DNA of 64,000 nt from Metaclostridioides mangenotii (GCF_018917235.1 NZ_JAHLOF010000002.1:186001-250000), one strand, 5' to 3'; shown: positions 45,432 to 55,054, numbered from the stretch's first letter. Notes: a model not told the origin generated them from the letters alone. Program-made: numbers and translations.

Positions 45432-45479
45432 AAATAACTGAGTTTTATGTTAGATAACTCAGTTATTCTTATAGTGTTT
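45421..45479. terminator. Long bipartite terminator
   Basis: AAAACACTATAA-AATAACTGAGTT pairs with AACTCAGTTATT-TATAGTGTTT around a short loop. It overlaps the end of the 45231 remnant. Confidence 0.7.
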
Positions 45480-45545
45480 ATATCAATAATATTTTAATCA
45501 ATTTCTTTGTCTACAATATTTAATAATTGTAAAATTCTATCTAAG

Positions 45546-47012
45546 TTAAATTAAGATTTTATTTAACTCATGCGTTATCTTAATTGCTCCGGATTCACCC
45601 ATGTGATCAAAATCTATAAAATCATCTTCTTCAAATATATCTATTTTTGAAAAATCAATTAAGGTAACTTCATTTTTTTCTTTAATACCATTTATAATTT
45701 TATAAAATTCGTCTTCAAATGTTTTATTTGCAAACTTACTATAATATTTAGTGGTTGGAAATACAACTATTATCGGCTCTACACTTTTTTCTTCTAAAAA
45801 ATTTATAAACTCATTAAATATACTATTATATTCTTTTTTAGTTTCAGTAAACTTAGACAAATCATTATGTTGATTAGCTCTCAATTCACCTAATCTATAT
45901 TTTTCATCTTTACTAATATTACTTAATTTAACTCCACGTAAAACACTAGTCATTTCTCTCGTGAAATTTTTATTGAAGTATCCATTATTTTCCCTATATA
46001 CTAAATCTCTAAAATGGTCGTCCAAGAATTCTAGATTGAATATATAGTCTATTAAATCATTATTTATTACTTTTTTTAGATTTAATAAATCTATACCATC
46101 CACTTTTTCTGAGTGGTGTTTATCTTTTAATATAGGATAATATATATGTTTAACCATATTAACAGAATAATCACTCTTACCTTTAGATAAATCATGATTT
46201 ACTAGATAATATCCAGCCCCTATAATACATCTTTTGATATTTCCATTCTTATTTATAGCTTCTTTTGCTAGTTTATAAGAATAATATAAATCTTGGCTAG
46301 ATAAAGATACATTTACTGATTTATTTGATAAAGATTTAATGTCTATACCTGTTAATGGATAAGAGTTACCTACTACTAACGTATCTATATTTTCACATTT
46401 ACACTTTTCTAAAGATTTTATTAAATAATTGTAATCATAATTTTCATAATATATTTTTTCACTTGTTTCGAACATAATATTCATTAATTTATCATAATAT
46501 AATACATCATTAAAATATAAGTTAAAATCTAAGTCACTATATATGGTTTCTTCACTTAATATCAATACGTTAATTTGATTAGTCTTGAATTCATTATTTA
46601 AACGTATATACTCATCAATATTATCTATATATATAACTTTTTCATTTATACATTTATATATTATATTATATTTATCTTTTCCACAAAAATATAAACTAAC
46701 TTTTATATTATTAATATCTTTTTTTAAGTTAGATAAGTTTTTGACTAAACTATCTACTCGATTCTTTTTACCTATACTTAAATCAATACTTTCATTATTG
46801 AAATCCTCTATTATATTTACTACCACATCTGCTAATTTATTAAATGATTCTAAGTGCTCATACTGAAGATTATTTTTTATAAAATCAGCTAAAGAATTAA
46901 TAATATCTATTTCCATATCTGTATTAATATCATCTTTACTTAATGTACTTATAATACTATTGATGCTATTCTTTCCTTGTATATATTTGTATAAATCATA
47001 TTTATTATTCAT
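45546..47012 (-). CDS. SGNH-hydrolase-like protein of a wall-polymer locus
   Basis: A 488-residue protein without clear membrane segments. Residues 1-120 are helical. A Rossmann-like C-terminal region starts at LVVGNSYPLTGID near 212, which resembles block I (G-x-S) of SGNH/DltD-type acyl esterases, and ends with FDHMGESGAIKITHEL near 470, resembling block V (D-x-x-H). It lies 9 nt downstream of a CDP-glycerol glycerophosphotransferase gene. It may acylate or deacylate the polymer. The family call is tentative. Confidence 0.6.
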   Translation of the reverse strand: MNNKYDLYKYIQGKNSINSIISTLSKDDINTDMEIDIINSLADFIKNNLQYEHLESFNKLADVVVNIIEDFNNESIDLSIGKKNRVDSLVKNLSNLKKDINNIKVSLYFCGKDKYNIIYKCINEKVIYIDNIDEYIRLNNEFKTNQINVLILSEETIYSDLDFNLYFNDVLYYDKLMNIMFETSEKIYYENYDYNYLIKSLEKCKCENIDTLVVGNSYPLTGIDIKSLSNKSVNVSLSSQDLYYSYKLAKEAINKNGNIKRCIIGAGYYLVNHDLSKGKSDYSVNMVKHIYYPILKDKHHSEKVDGIDLLNLKKVINNDLIDYIFNLEFLDDHFRDLVYRENNGYFNKNFTREMTSVLRGVKLSNISKDEKYRLGELRANQHNDLSKFTETKKEYNSIFNEFINFLEEKSVEPIIVVFPTTKYYSKFANKTFEDEFYKIINGIKEKNEVTLIDFSKIDIFEEDDFIDFDHMGESGAIKITHELNKILI

Positions 47013-47021
47013 AGTCTCATA

Positions 47022-48884
47022 TTAACTCCTTACACATTCTTGTTGTAAATCACTTAATAAACTATCTATGCTATCCCATACCCTAGCACTTGATTTTTCA
47101 TCTTTGTGATAATAAAAAATATCTTTTATAGTGTTACGTTCTTTTTTATAATAATTTTTATCATTAATACAGTTAATTATTTCTTCGGATAAACTTCCTT
47201 GATTCTGTACTTTAGGTCCAGCTGCCCAGAAATCATAAGGTTCTAAAATTATCCCTCTTTCTTTTTCATATATTTCCATATCTGTATTTACAAATATCGT
47301 AGGCTTATCCATATATAAGAAATCTCCATATATACTTGAATAATCAGTAATTAAAATATCAGCTGCATTTAAAATTTCATATAAATCCAAATCTTTATTT
47401 TCTAAATCATTATTAGATATAAATATCATATTATCTAAACTTCTATTCTTTACTTTATTTGTAATACTTTTTTCTTCTCCATGATGTACCTTAGATATAC
47501 AGATTATATTATTGTCTATTAAAAATTGATTAAATTTTTCATAATCAAAGTTTTTTATTTTTATAGCATCATCAAGTTCACTTGAACCACTTACTACCCC
47601 TGAATTATCATGTACATAAAATGTTGGCATATTAAATATAACTTTTTTGTTTTCTAAAGATATTCCTAATAACTTTTCTAAATTTCTTTTTCCATCAGAT
47701 AACATAAGAATATCCGTTCTAGGGTTTCCTGTTATTTCATATTTATCTTCTGGAATAGAAGCAAATGCACTTAACATTAACATAGACATTTTAGATGTAG
47801 TATATATTTTATCTATCTTTTTATATTCTTCTGGCGTAAATGCGAAATTCTTATTTTTCTTATCCATTAATCCGCACCCTTTAAAACCTACGACCCCATG
47901 ACCTACCTCGATATTATAAGTGAATTTTGGATAGGCAGTACAAAAAGTATTAAATCCCGAAACAGTAATAGGTGATATAAGAGGTACTTTAATTATATTT
48001 TCTAAATTGTAAACATCAGTTCCGTTAATAACATTTAGCTTATACTTATCTTTATATTGTTTTGGCATATACTTTATTAATGCATATACATTTGAGTCTG
48101 CTACATTAAATCTATTTAATGTTATTGTTCTTTTATAATCTTCATCTTTTAACCCTATCATAGTTTCATTATCTATATCAATAAGTTTAAATTCTCCCTC
48201 AGAAGAAAGTAATACCGAACAATTTTTTAATCCTTTTGACGCTATGTTTCTTATTACATCTATATAGTTAATATCATAAGGAACTATTACATCAAAACCT
48301 GAATAGTTATGATCACATACAAAATCGTCAATGCCTATAATTTCTTTATTTGTAATAACATAATCATCTTTTATGTATGCCCAGTTATTTGCTATATTAT
48401 TTTCATATGAAATATGTATATATTCTTTGTTCATATCGTTGAAGTGACCGGCTATATACATTATTAAACTAATGTTATTTCCTTCTACATAAAAATTAGT
48501 TTTAACTTCGTTCAATACTTCAATATACTTTTTTGATGTTTTTTCATATTTATATAAATTATTTATGTCATTTATATAACTTGTATCATCAATGTATCTT
48601 AATGATATACTTGCATTCAATACCGATTTTAATTTTTCTCCTGTAATCATATATGTATATATTAAATTAAAATATGCATCTATATAGTCATACTTAATAT
48701 TGATTGAGGTTTTATAACAACCTATTGCCGCTTCATATTCTTTTATTTTAGAACATAGAATACCCCTTAAATTCCAGTATTCCGCATTGTTTATATATTG
48801 TTTCTCATTTTCAATTATGCAATCATACGCATTTTCTATATCATTTTCTTTTATTAAATGTTCTATTTTATTTATTATTTCCAT
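47022..48884 (-). CDS. TPR-containing CDP-glycerol glycerophosphotransferase (TagF/TagB type)
   Basis: A 620-residue protein. Residues 1-95 form TPR-like helical pairs (YWNLRGILCSKIKEYEAAIG). Residues 320-610 are a glycerophosphotransferase domain of PF04464: GHGVVGFKGCG, FNMPTFYVHDNSG, ISKVHHGEE and ADILITDYSSIYGDFLYMDK, the last two being the CDP-glycerol and catalytic signatures. It would build or prime a teichoic-acid-like polymer at the membrane. First of a two-gene unit. Confidence 0.88.
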   Translation of the reverse strand: MEIINKIEHLIKENDIENAYDCIIENEKQYINNAEYWNLRGILCSKIKEYEAAIGCYKTSINIKYDYIDAYFNLIYTYMITGEKLKSVLNASISLRYIDDTSYINDINNLYKYEKTSKKYIEVLNEVKTNFYVEGNNISLIMYIAGHFNDMNKEYIHISYENNIANNWAYIKDDYVITNKEIIGIDDFVCDHNYSGFDVIVPYDINYIDVIRNIASKGLKNCSVLLSSEGEFKLIDIDNETMIGLKDEDYKRTITLNRFNVADSNVYALIKYMPKQYKDKYKLNVINGTDVYNLENIIKVPLISPITVSGFNTFCTAYPKFTYNIEVGHGVVGFKGCGLMDKKNKNFAFTPEEYKKIDKIYTTSKMSMLMLSAFASIPEDKYEITGNPRTDILMLSDGKRNLEKLLGISLENKKVIFNMPTFYVHDNSGVVSGSSELDDAIKIKNFDYEKFNQFLIDNNIICISKVHHGEEKSITNKVKNRSLDNMIFISNNDLENKDLDLYEILNAADILITDYSSIYGDFLYMDKPTIFVNTDMEIYEKERGIILEPYDFWAAGPKVQNQGSLSEEIINCINDKNYYKKERNTIKDIFYYHKDEKSSARVWDSIDSLLSDLQQECVRS

Positions 48885-49434
48885 ATTGATAATTCTCCAT
48901 CGTATTTATAAATTAGTCTTCATGTTTAACCTTTAAATGTATTGCATTTTCTACTTTACTTGTGATACCTTTGTATCTTTTATATTGGTAATAATTAAAT
49001 TCACCATTTTTACATTCCCTACTACATCTCTCCTTTTTACCACTGAACCAACAACAATTAAATTCTATATTATATGTAAATTAATACCAATCGGATTATA
49101 TCTACTATTATATTCTATAACATACTCTAAAATCCTTCTTATTTTAACAAAATAATACTTCTTGTTCTAAAAAGGGACATTTATTTCAAGCATATCATGC
49201 TTCGATGACTCTATCACGATAGTTAATTTTTACATATAAAAGCTAATTAATTTCACTTAATTTTTCTTTTTTATATATGTTAACAAATTATTATTGTTGT
49301 TATGCTATTTGTAAATTAAACTAAAAAAGAGAGTAGCAATTGCGCTACCCTCTAACATATCTACACCAATTTTCTATCTACAACCACGATTTAGTATTCT
49401 AGTTTATTATTAATTATTAGATATTTACTTAAAA
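48885..49434. other. Intergenic region with terminator at 49322-49354
   Basis: GAGGGTAGC, loop GCAATT, GCTACTCTC and T6 on the minus strand terminates the MBL-fold gene. The stem sequence recurs at 51613-51642. The remaining 440 bases are AT-rich with no supported gene; a plus-strand frame at 48937-49155 has no ribosome binding site. Confidence 0.6.
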
Positions 49435-50154
49435 TTAAATTCTTTTAAGTGAACTTTTTATTTCTTCTGTATATATTCCACCATGATAACATATTATCTT
49501 ATCAATATCATAGTTTAAAAATTTATATACTGATTCCTTAGCTTCCCACAAATCTAGTGTATAATTTGGATTAGCTATAGTTAACTTATTATTCTCTATC
49601 ACTAATGCATCTCCCGATATTAAAGTCTTACTTTCCTTAGCATAAATCGATATATGACCCGGCATATGACCTGGTGTTTCAATTATTTCCATACCCCCAC
49701 ACCAGTCAAATTTATCTCCATCTTTCAATAACATATCTACTTCAATATTTTCTATTGATTCAAGCATCTTTTGAAAATTCATAGCACCTTCTTTTTGTTC
49801 TTCTGGCAATTTATCATATATTAATTCAGCTTGTTGCAATCTTAAAGATTTTTCTTTTCCATTAATATATTTTTCATCTATTATGGACGATAGTATTTTT
49901 ACGTTTGGATACTTTCGTTTAAAATCAGCTGCTGAACCCATATGATCAAAATCGTGATGGGTTATAATTAATTTCGTAAGTTCACTTAAATCTATCCCAT
50001 TTTTTATTGCACTTTCTTCTATTAATGATAAAAAGTTAGGATAACCACAGTCAATTAAAATCATATCATTGTCGTCTCTTAATATAACCGGATATATTGC
50101 ATCTATAATTCCATTAAATTCAAATTCTACTTTTAATACATTTAATTTATTCAC
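49435..50154 (-). CDS. MBL-fold metallohydrolase
   Basis: A 239-residue metallo-beta-lactamase fold protein. The first metal motif is ITHHDFDHMG (residues 64-73, variant HHDxDH). The second histidine is in ETPGHMPGH near 160, the aspartate in LISGDALV near 180 and the last histidine in CYHGGIYTEE near 224. Substrate unknown. Monocistronic. Confidence 0.92.
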   Translation of the reverse strand: MNKLNVLKVEFEFNGIIDAIYPVILRDDNDMILIDCGYPNFLSLIEESAIKNGIDLSELTKLIITHHDFDHMGSAADFKRKYPNVKILSSIIDEKYINGKEKSLRLQQAELIYDKLPEEQKEGAMNFQKMLESIENIEVDMLLKDGDKFDWCGGMEIIETPGHMPGHISIYAKESKTLISGDALVIENNKLTIANPNYTLDLWEAKESVYKFLNYDIDKIICYHGGIYTEEIKSSLKRI

Positions 50155-50267
50155 TGTACTACCTCCATTGTATATAATCCCCTAATTCAGATTAAATTAT
50201 ATCACTAGAATAATCTAGGTAATAAGTTAATAAATAAGTCTGTATTAAACTTGATTGTAAAAAATTT

Positions 50268-50543
50268 TTATACAATCTCCTTTTGTTGTCTAATTATTCT
50301 TCTAATACTACTTTCAGTAAGATAATATTGATTAACAAGTTCTTTAACTGATATTCCTTTATTATATTTATTAAAAATTTCTTTATTTCTTTCACTTAAC
50401 TCTTTTTTTATTCCGCTTTTTTCTCCCCACGATTTTTTAGTGTCTTTTTTAGTAGGTATATATAAGTATCCTCCATCTACATATTCTTGAATTAATTCAA
50501 TTATATCTTGAGGTAATATCTCTTGTGCTTTTTTGTACTTCAT
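50268..50543 (-). CDS. CD3324-type small helix-turn-helix protein
   Basis: A 91-residue protein with N-terminal KYKKAQEILPQDIIELIQEY, a YLYIPT strand, and a C-terminal helix-turn-helix (GISVKELVNQYYLTESSIRR). This matches the CD3324 family, a Mor-like DNA-binding group. TAGGAGAAAAGGTT precedes the ATG. Its leader can form alternative hairpins. Target unknown. Confidence 0.85.
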   Translation of the reverse strand: MKYKKAQEILPQDIIELIQEYVDGGYLYIPTKKDTKKSWGEKSGIKKELSERNKEIFNKYNKGISVKELVNQYYLTESSIRRIIRQQKEIV

Positions 50544-50586
50544 AACCTTTTCTCCTAATCTATTATTTTAATTTATAAATAGTTAG

Positions 50587-50715
50587 GCAAAGACTGTACA
50601 AAACATACAAGCCATATTTAATTTTTTATTATGGCTCCAAACAAAACTTTTTTGTAATTGTCTTACAGTCTTTGCTTGGAGCTAATTCTATAACCATTTT
50701 TGATTTATTAAGCAT
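50587..50715 (-). other. Leader with alternative hairpins and a 28-residue open frame
   Basis: GAAAGGAAGTG precedes an ATG at 50715 opening MLNKSKMVIELAPSKDCKTI and onward to FCLEP and two stops at 50629. In the RNA, GCTCCAAGCAAA can pair with TTTGTTTGGAGC, or GCAAAGACTGTA (50665-50676 region) with TACAGTCTTTGC (50587-50598 region), but not both. The region precedes the CD3324-type gene. It may be a leader-peptide attenuator or a small gene. Confidence 0.45.
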
Positions 50716-50748
50716 TTGTACACTTCCTTTCTTAAATATATTATCATA

Positions 50749-50781
50749 AAAAAACACATTGAATATTTCATCAATGTGTCT
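50749..50781. terminator. Hairpin, copy 3 of the ACACATTGA family
   Basis: AAACACATTGA, loop ATATTTCA, TCAATGTGTCTTT. Related to 7301-7335 and 9681-9716. The U-tract is short. Confidence 0.5.
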
Positions 50782-50992
50782 TTCGTGGATTTCAATGGTA
50801 GAGAGACAAATCGTATAACTGATTTAATTATATTCGTAAAAATCCTAAAAAGTCTTCACCACTAAACCGAGGATACTTTAAATTAAATGTCAATGATATT
50901 TTTTCTTGATTTTAAGTAATATTAATTAACTTAATGAGATATATTTGTAATATAAAGATATAAATATATCACATTAACAGGGGGATTTATTT

Positions 50993-51358
50993 ATGAATAA
51001 AGGTGTAAACAAGTATTCATTTTTCTTAGGATTTTTAGGCTTTCAAGGTTTTAAAGAATTAAGTGGTGATCCATTAGGGCTTTTAGCTTTTTGTTGGTTT
51101 TCATTTTTTTCTATTTATTGGTGGAACAAGCTAGGAAATTGTGAAGATGAGCGCTTAATTTATAATAAACATCGAGCAGGTTCCATAGCACTTTATACAG
51201 GCTTTGTTCTAGCAGTTGCAGCAAGTTATTTAATCAGGCTATATTCAGTAGATATACTAACACTTTATAGGATGCAAGTATTAATACTAGCACTTGCTTT
51301 TGCAATATCAATGAATTTATGGGCATTTTTAACTTACAAATTTGATTTTGGAGTTTAA
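50993..51358 (+). CDS. DUF3796 membrane protein
   Basis: A 121-residue, three to four helix protein with the FLGFLGFQGFKELSGDPLGL start that marks DUF3796. AGGGGG lies before the ATG. It is 5 nt upstream of an XRE-type regulator gene; this two-gene arrangement is common in Firmicutes. The role is unknown. Confidence 0.88.
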   Translation: MNKGVNKYSFFLGFLGFQGFKELSGDPLGLLAFCWFSFFSIYWWNKLGNCEDERLIYNKHRAGSIALYTGFVLAVAASYLIRLYSVDILTLYRMQVLILALAFAISMNLWAFLTYKFDFGV

Positions 51359-51363
51359 ATATC

Positions 51364-51567
51364 ATGACAAAGTTTATAAGTAATTTAAAAAAATATCGCC
51401 AACTTAAAGAATTAACTCAACAAGAATTGGCTGATAAAGTAAATGTTAGAAGAGAAACTATCGCTCGTTTAGAGAATGCTAAATATAATCCTTCACTTGA
51501 ATTAGCCGTTAGAATATCAAAAGTTTTAAATACTCCGATTGAAGAATTATTTATCTTTGAATTTTAA
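51364..51567 (+). CDS. Small XRE-family repressor
   Basis: A 67-residue protein that is a single HTH_3 domain (LKELTQQELADKVNVRRETIARLE), of the kind found with small membrane proteins. It follows the DUF3796 gene by 5 nt, so the pair probably regulates itself. Confidence 0.92.
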   Translation: MTKFISNLKKYRQLKELTQQELADKVNVRRETIARLENAKYNPSLELAVRISKVLNTPIEELFIFEF

Positions 51568-51612
51568 CTAGTCACTCAATTTAAAATGTATCTGAATACA
51601 TTACATAAAAAA

Positions 51613-51642
51613 TAGGGGTAGCAATTAAGCTACCCCTGTTTA
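51613..51642 (+). terminator. Terminator of the DUF3796-XRE operon
   Basis: GGGGTAGC, loop AATTAA, GCTACCCC, TGTTT. The stem resembles that at 49322-49354. Confidence 0.75.
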
Positions 51643-51657
51643 CTCTATTTAAATCCC

Positions 51658-51732
51658 CTATCCAACGCCACAAATACAGTGTATTTGTCTGACAAATTAA
51701 ACTTCTTTAGTGCTTACTCACTTCTGCCATAA
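51658..51732. repeat. Dispersed 75-bp repeat, copy A
   Basis: TATCCAACGCCACAAATACA and about 55 further bases recur with roughly three quarters identity at 55082-55153. The core ACAAATACAGTGTATTTGT is a palindrome. There is no open frame. It may be an element end or a small structured RNA. Confidence 0.6.
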
Positions 51733-51764
51733 AAAGGTATTACCGAAAAATCGGTAATACCTTT
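51731..51764 (-). terminator. Terminator of the lysine-riboswitch operon
   Basis: AAAGGTATTACCGA, loop, TCGGTAATACCTTT, T-rich on the minus strand, 20 nt after the M20 stop. Confidence 0.85.
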
Positions 51765-51783
51765 GTTGTTATATTTTTATAAA

Positions 51784-52974
51784 TTAGCATTTTAAGTGAT
51801 TTTTCTTAATCTCATCAAGTAACCCATCTTTTAAATAAATTTCTAATGCACATCCCACCATTGCCTTTACTGTTTTGTGAAGTTTATCATAGGCTTCCTT
51901 AGAATTTGCATAATTTAAAAACTCTTTTTCATGAACATATACCATTGGATTTATATCTAAAGCTATTTCTGTGTACATAGTAGGACAAACTTGGCTTACA
52001 TTTCCTATATCTGTTGAGCCAGTTGGCCCATCTTTTCCTTCCAATATATTTTTTATCCCTACATCAATTAGATTCTTCTTTGTTATATCTTGAAGCACCC
52101 TGTTGTTAACTATATTGTCATAAGAATTTTCAAAATAACTGTAAGAAAGCTTAGCACCTGTCATTAACTCTGCACCTTTTGCACAATTTATAACCTTTTT
52201 AGTTACTTCATCTAAATAACTTCTTTCACTAGCTCTTATGTAAAACTTACAAGATGCCTTTTCTGGAACTATATTCGGAGCTTCTCCCCCATTTGAAACT
52301 ATCCCATGTATTCTAACATCTGATTTTACATGTTGTCTTAATGCATTTATTCCTGCAAATGTAAGTTGTACTGCATCTAATGCATTAACCCCCATATGGG
52401 GGTGACTAGCAGCATGTGCTGCTACTCCTTCAAAACTAAACTCTAACGAATCTATTGCTAAGGCCTTGCAGTTTATATTATTAAAAGCTTCTATATGCAT
52501 CTGATAACTTACATCAACATCATCAAAAGCCCCTGCTTTAACTAAATCACATTTTCCTCCTGTTGTTTCTTCAGCTGGTGTTCCTATTAATACAATTTTT
52601 CCTCTGAAATTCTCTTTTAACTTACTTAATACTAGACTAGCCCCTAATGTAGATGCTGCAATCCAATTATGCCCACAAGCATGAGCTGGTTCTTTATTCT
52701 CTCCATATCCAGGCAATGCATCATACTCTGCTAAAAATGCTACAGTAGGACCATCATTATCTCCTAGTTCCGCTCTAAAAGCAGTATCTATATTGCAGTA
52801 TGGATAAGTTGTATCAAATCCATACTCCTTCATTTTATCAACTAAGTATTTAGATGATATATATTCTTCTTCTCCTAGTTCTGGATTATTAAATATAAAA
52901 TCGCATACTTCTTCAATTTCTTTTCCCAGTTCATTCTCTATCTCATAAGATCTTTTCTTTATACTCTCTATCAT
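51784..52974 (-). CDS. M20-family amidohydrolase
   Basis: A 396-residue dinuclear metal aminoacylase/peptidase of the M20D group. AEYDALPGYGENKEPAHACG gives the start of the metal site, with ACGHNWIAAS as the cysteine-histidine pair near residue 100; GTPAEETTGGK carries the catalytic glutamate near 133; a central dimer domain contains GVAAHAASHPHMGVNALDA near 187. AGGAGG precedes the ATG. It lies 15 nt downstream of a YfcC-type transporter, so both respond to lysine through the riboswitch. It may hydrolyse a lysine-containing dipeptide or acyl-lysine. Confidence 0.9.
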   Translation of the reverse strand: MIESIKKRSYEIENELGKEIEEVCDFIFNNPELGEEEYISSKYLVDKMKEYGFDTTYPYCNIDTAFRAELGDNDGPTVAFLAEYDALPGYGENKEPAHACGHNWIAASTLGASLVLSKLKENFRGKIVLIGTPAEETTGGKCDLVKAGAFDDVDVSYQMHIEAFNNINCKALAIDSLEFSFEGVAAHAASHPHMGVNALDAVQLTFAGINALRQHVKSDVRIHGIVSNGGEAPNIVPEKASCKFYIRASERSYLDEVTKKVINCAKGAELMTGAKLSYSYFENSYDNIVNNRVLQDITKKNLIDVGIKNILEGKDGPTGSTDIGNVSQVCPTMYTEIALDINPMVYVHEKEFLNYANSKEAYDKLHKTVKAMVGCALEIYLKDGLLDEIKKNHLKC

Positions 52975-52989
52975 AATTTACCTCCTATA

Positions 52990-54381
52990 TTAGAACCCTA
53001 TATATAAGCCTGTTGTTAAAAATACCATTGTAGTTATTACTAACACTATTATTAAAGGCATTACGAATCTTACCCACTTTGACCAAGGTATATTAGCTAG
53101 TGCTAGTGCTCCCATTAAAACCCCTGATGTAGGAGTTATTAAGTTAGTTACACCTATACCAAATTGATAAGCTGTAACTATCATTTGTCTAGATACATCT
53201 ACTAAATCTCCCAGTGGTGCAAGAACTGGTATTGTAAGTGATGCAAGCCCTGATGCTGACGGTATTAAAAATGCTATTAAACCTTCTATTAAGAAAGTCA
53301 AATTTATAAATATAGCTTTTGGTAATCCATTTAATACACTTGCTGCAGAATTTAAGATTGTATCTATAATAAATCCATTTTCTGCTATTATTACTATTCC
53401 ACGTGCAAATGCTATACATAATCCTGCTGATATCAAATCTTTTGATCCACCTATAAATGAACTAACTATCTCATCTTGTTTAAGCCCTGATGCTATTCCT
53501 GACATTACACCTATCGCTGTAAATATCATTGCAATTTCACTTATATACCATCCTTGTTTTAAAACTCCATATACCATAATTCCCATACCTAATGCGAAAA
53601 TAGTTATTACCATAGCTTCTCTTTTTGTAAACTCTTTTATGTTTGTATCACTATTATCTATTGCTTCTTGATTAAGAGATAAATCCTGCACTAATGACTT
53701 TGTAGGATCTTTTTTAACTTTATTAGCATACAACATAACAAATCCAATACATATAGCCATATATATTATAAACATAACCACTCTAAACTCTATTCCAGAA
53801 CCTGGCGCAATTTGTGAAAGTGCTTGTGCTATACCTACAGAGAAAGGATTAGTAGTGGCTGCTCCAAATCCAGCTGTTGCTCCTATAAATACTGTTGCCA
53901 CTGCTGTTATTGAATCATATCCCATGCTAGTCATAAGTGGAATAAATATCATATAAAACGGTAGCGTTTCTTCACTCATTCCAAATGTTGTTCCACCTAG
54001 CCCAAATAAAATCATTGAGATAGGTATTATTAAAAATTGAGATTTCTTCATTTTATTTACAGTATGAGCTATAATTGCTTCTATAGCTCCTGTTCTATTA
54101 ACTATTCCAAAGGCTCCTCCAACTATTAAAACAAATCCGACTACTTCAGCTGCATCTATAAACCCATTTATAGGTGCTTTAAATACTTCAGTAACTCCTT
54201 GTGGATTTGATGATACTTTTTCATAAGTTCCAGCTACAACAACCGATCTTCCTTCTATATCTACTCTTTCAAAACTTCCACTCGGTATTATCCAAGTAAG
54301 AACTGCCATTACTATTATTAGTAAAAATATTATAGTAAGTGTCTGCGGCATAGTAAACTTTTTCTTTCTTAAATTACTCAT
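52990..54381 (-). CDS. YfcC-family transporter, riboswitch-controlled
   Basis: A 463-residue protein with 11-12 helices of the YfcC/AbgT-like (DcuC superfamily) group. PQTLTIIFLLIIVMAVLTWI and PSGSFERVDIEGRSVVVAGT at the N-terminus are typical; SASGLASLTIPVLAPLGDLV, GIGVTNLITPTSGVLMGALA are the repeats with substrate-site glycines. ATG at 54381 follows GGGGGTATTATAAAA. An ATG at 54471 lies inside the riboswitch terminator and is not a start. The lysine riboswitch makes lysine or a lysine derivative the likely substrate. Confidence 0.9.
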   Translation of the reverse strand: MSNLRKKKFTMPQTLTIIFLLIIVMAVLTWIIPSGSFERVDIEGRSVVVAGTYEKVSSNPQGVTEVFKAPINGFIDAAEVVGFVLIVGGAFGIVNRTGAIEAIIAHTVNKMKKSQFLIIPISMILFGLGGTTFGMSEETLPFYMIFIPLMTSMGYDSITAVATVFIGATAGFGAATTNPFSVGIAQALSQIAPGSGIEFRVVMFIIYMAICIGFVMLYANKVKKDPTKSLVQDLSLNQEAIDNSDTNIKEFTKREAMVITIFALGMGIMVYGVLKQGWYISEIAMIFTAIGVMSGIASGLKQDEIVSSFIGGSKDLISAGLCIAFARGIVIIAENGFIIDTILNSAASVLNGLPKAIFINLTFLIEGLIAFLIPSASGLASLTIPVLAPLGDLVDVSRQMIVTAYQFGIGVTNLITPTSGVLMGALALANIPWSKWVRFVMPLIIVLVITTMVFLTTGLYIGF

Positions 54382-54455
54382 TTTTATAATACCCCCATTT
54401 TTTAAGTCAAAATATTTAATTGCTTTCCCTTTTTCTATCTTAGTTTGTATAGATG

Positions 54456-54710
54456 TAAAAAAGCCCAACATGAATACATGTTGAGCTGAATGTGCTAAAA
54501 CAACATACCTACATCTTCCCTTTATCTTATTTAAGATAGCTCCCCATCAAAATTTGGGATAATTTTGATGACAGTACTGTATTTATTAAATACAGCCCCA
54601 GCACTAGCTTTGGACACTAGCACTTCGGCACTTACTCCTTTTATATTGCTTCAATGGCTTCCGACCTGTTCAATATTAATCTTAGTAAATGCGACCTCTA
54701 CCTCGATCTT
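54456..54710 (-). ncRNA. Lysine riboswitch (L box) with expression platform
   Basis: On the minus strand the aptamer (54533-54706) shows GAGGTAGAGGTCGCA, an AGTAAGTGCCGAAGTGCTAG segment, a GGGGCTGTATTTAATAAATA stem, GTCATCAAAATT and the closing GGGGAGCTATCTT. These follow the conserved blocks of lysC-type lysine riboswitches (GAGGUAGAGG...GCCGAAG...GG-CUGUC...GGAGGGCUAUCUC). Downstream, AGCTCAACATG-TATT-CATGTTGGGCT with T6 (54456-54487) is the terminator, so lysine should turn the operon off. A TTGATA-18-TACAAT promoter lies upstream near 54735-54765. Confidence 0.93.
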
Positions 54711-54925
54711 TTAATTAGATGAGGTATTCCTATTAAGTTTTATATATTGTATGTAATTGTAGCATAACATATCAAGATTGTAAATGTTTAAAGTTTTTTA
54801 GTATTTATTATATTTAAGTTATTTATACTCTATATGTAATAGTATTAACTACACAATTGAATTATAATTTAATATAAAAAATTTATATAAAGTTTATTAT
54901 TGTGTGTTCTCTGCTATTTTTTTAA

Positions 54926-55054
54926 TTGAAACACATTATAGCAGACATCAGTGATTATCTTATTTATTTAAAACCTGAAAATCAAAAAATTTTTATACAA
55001 GCAAAAACCATTATATTAGATCTTAGGGATAGTATTATCAATGAAGGTTATTGA
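54926..55054 (+). pseudogene. Short frame or remnant of 42 residues
   Basis: From a TTG, the frame reads MKHIIADISDYLIYLKPENQ and ends SIINEGY. No ribosome binding site is present and the product is not recognised. It lies in the gap between the riboswitch promoter and the dispersed repeat; the rest of the gap is empty. Confidence 0.25.

Noticed and set aside
48937..49155. Plus-strand open frame of 72 codons
   Set aside because: No ribosome binding site, low-complexity hydrophobic translation of AT-rich intergenic DNA.
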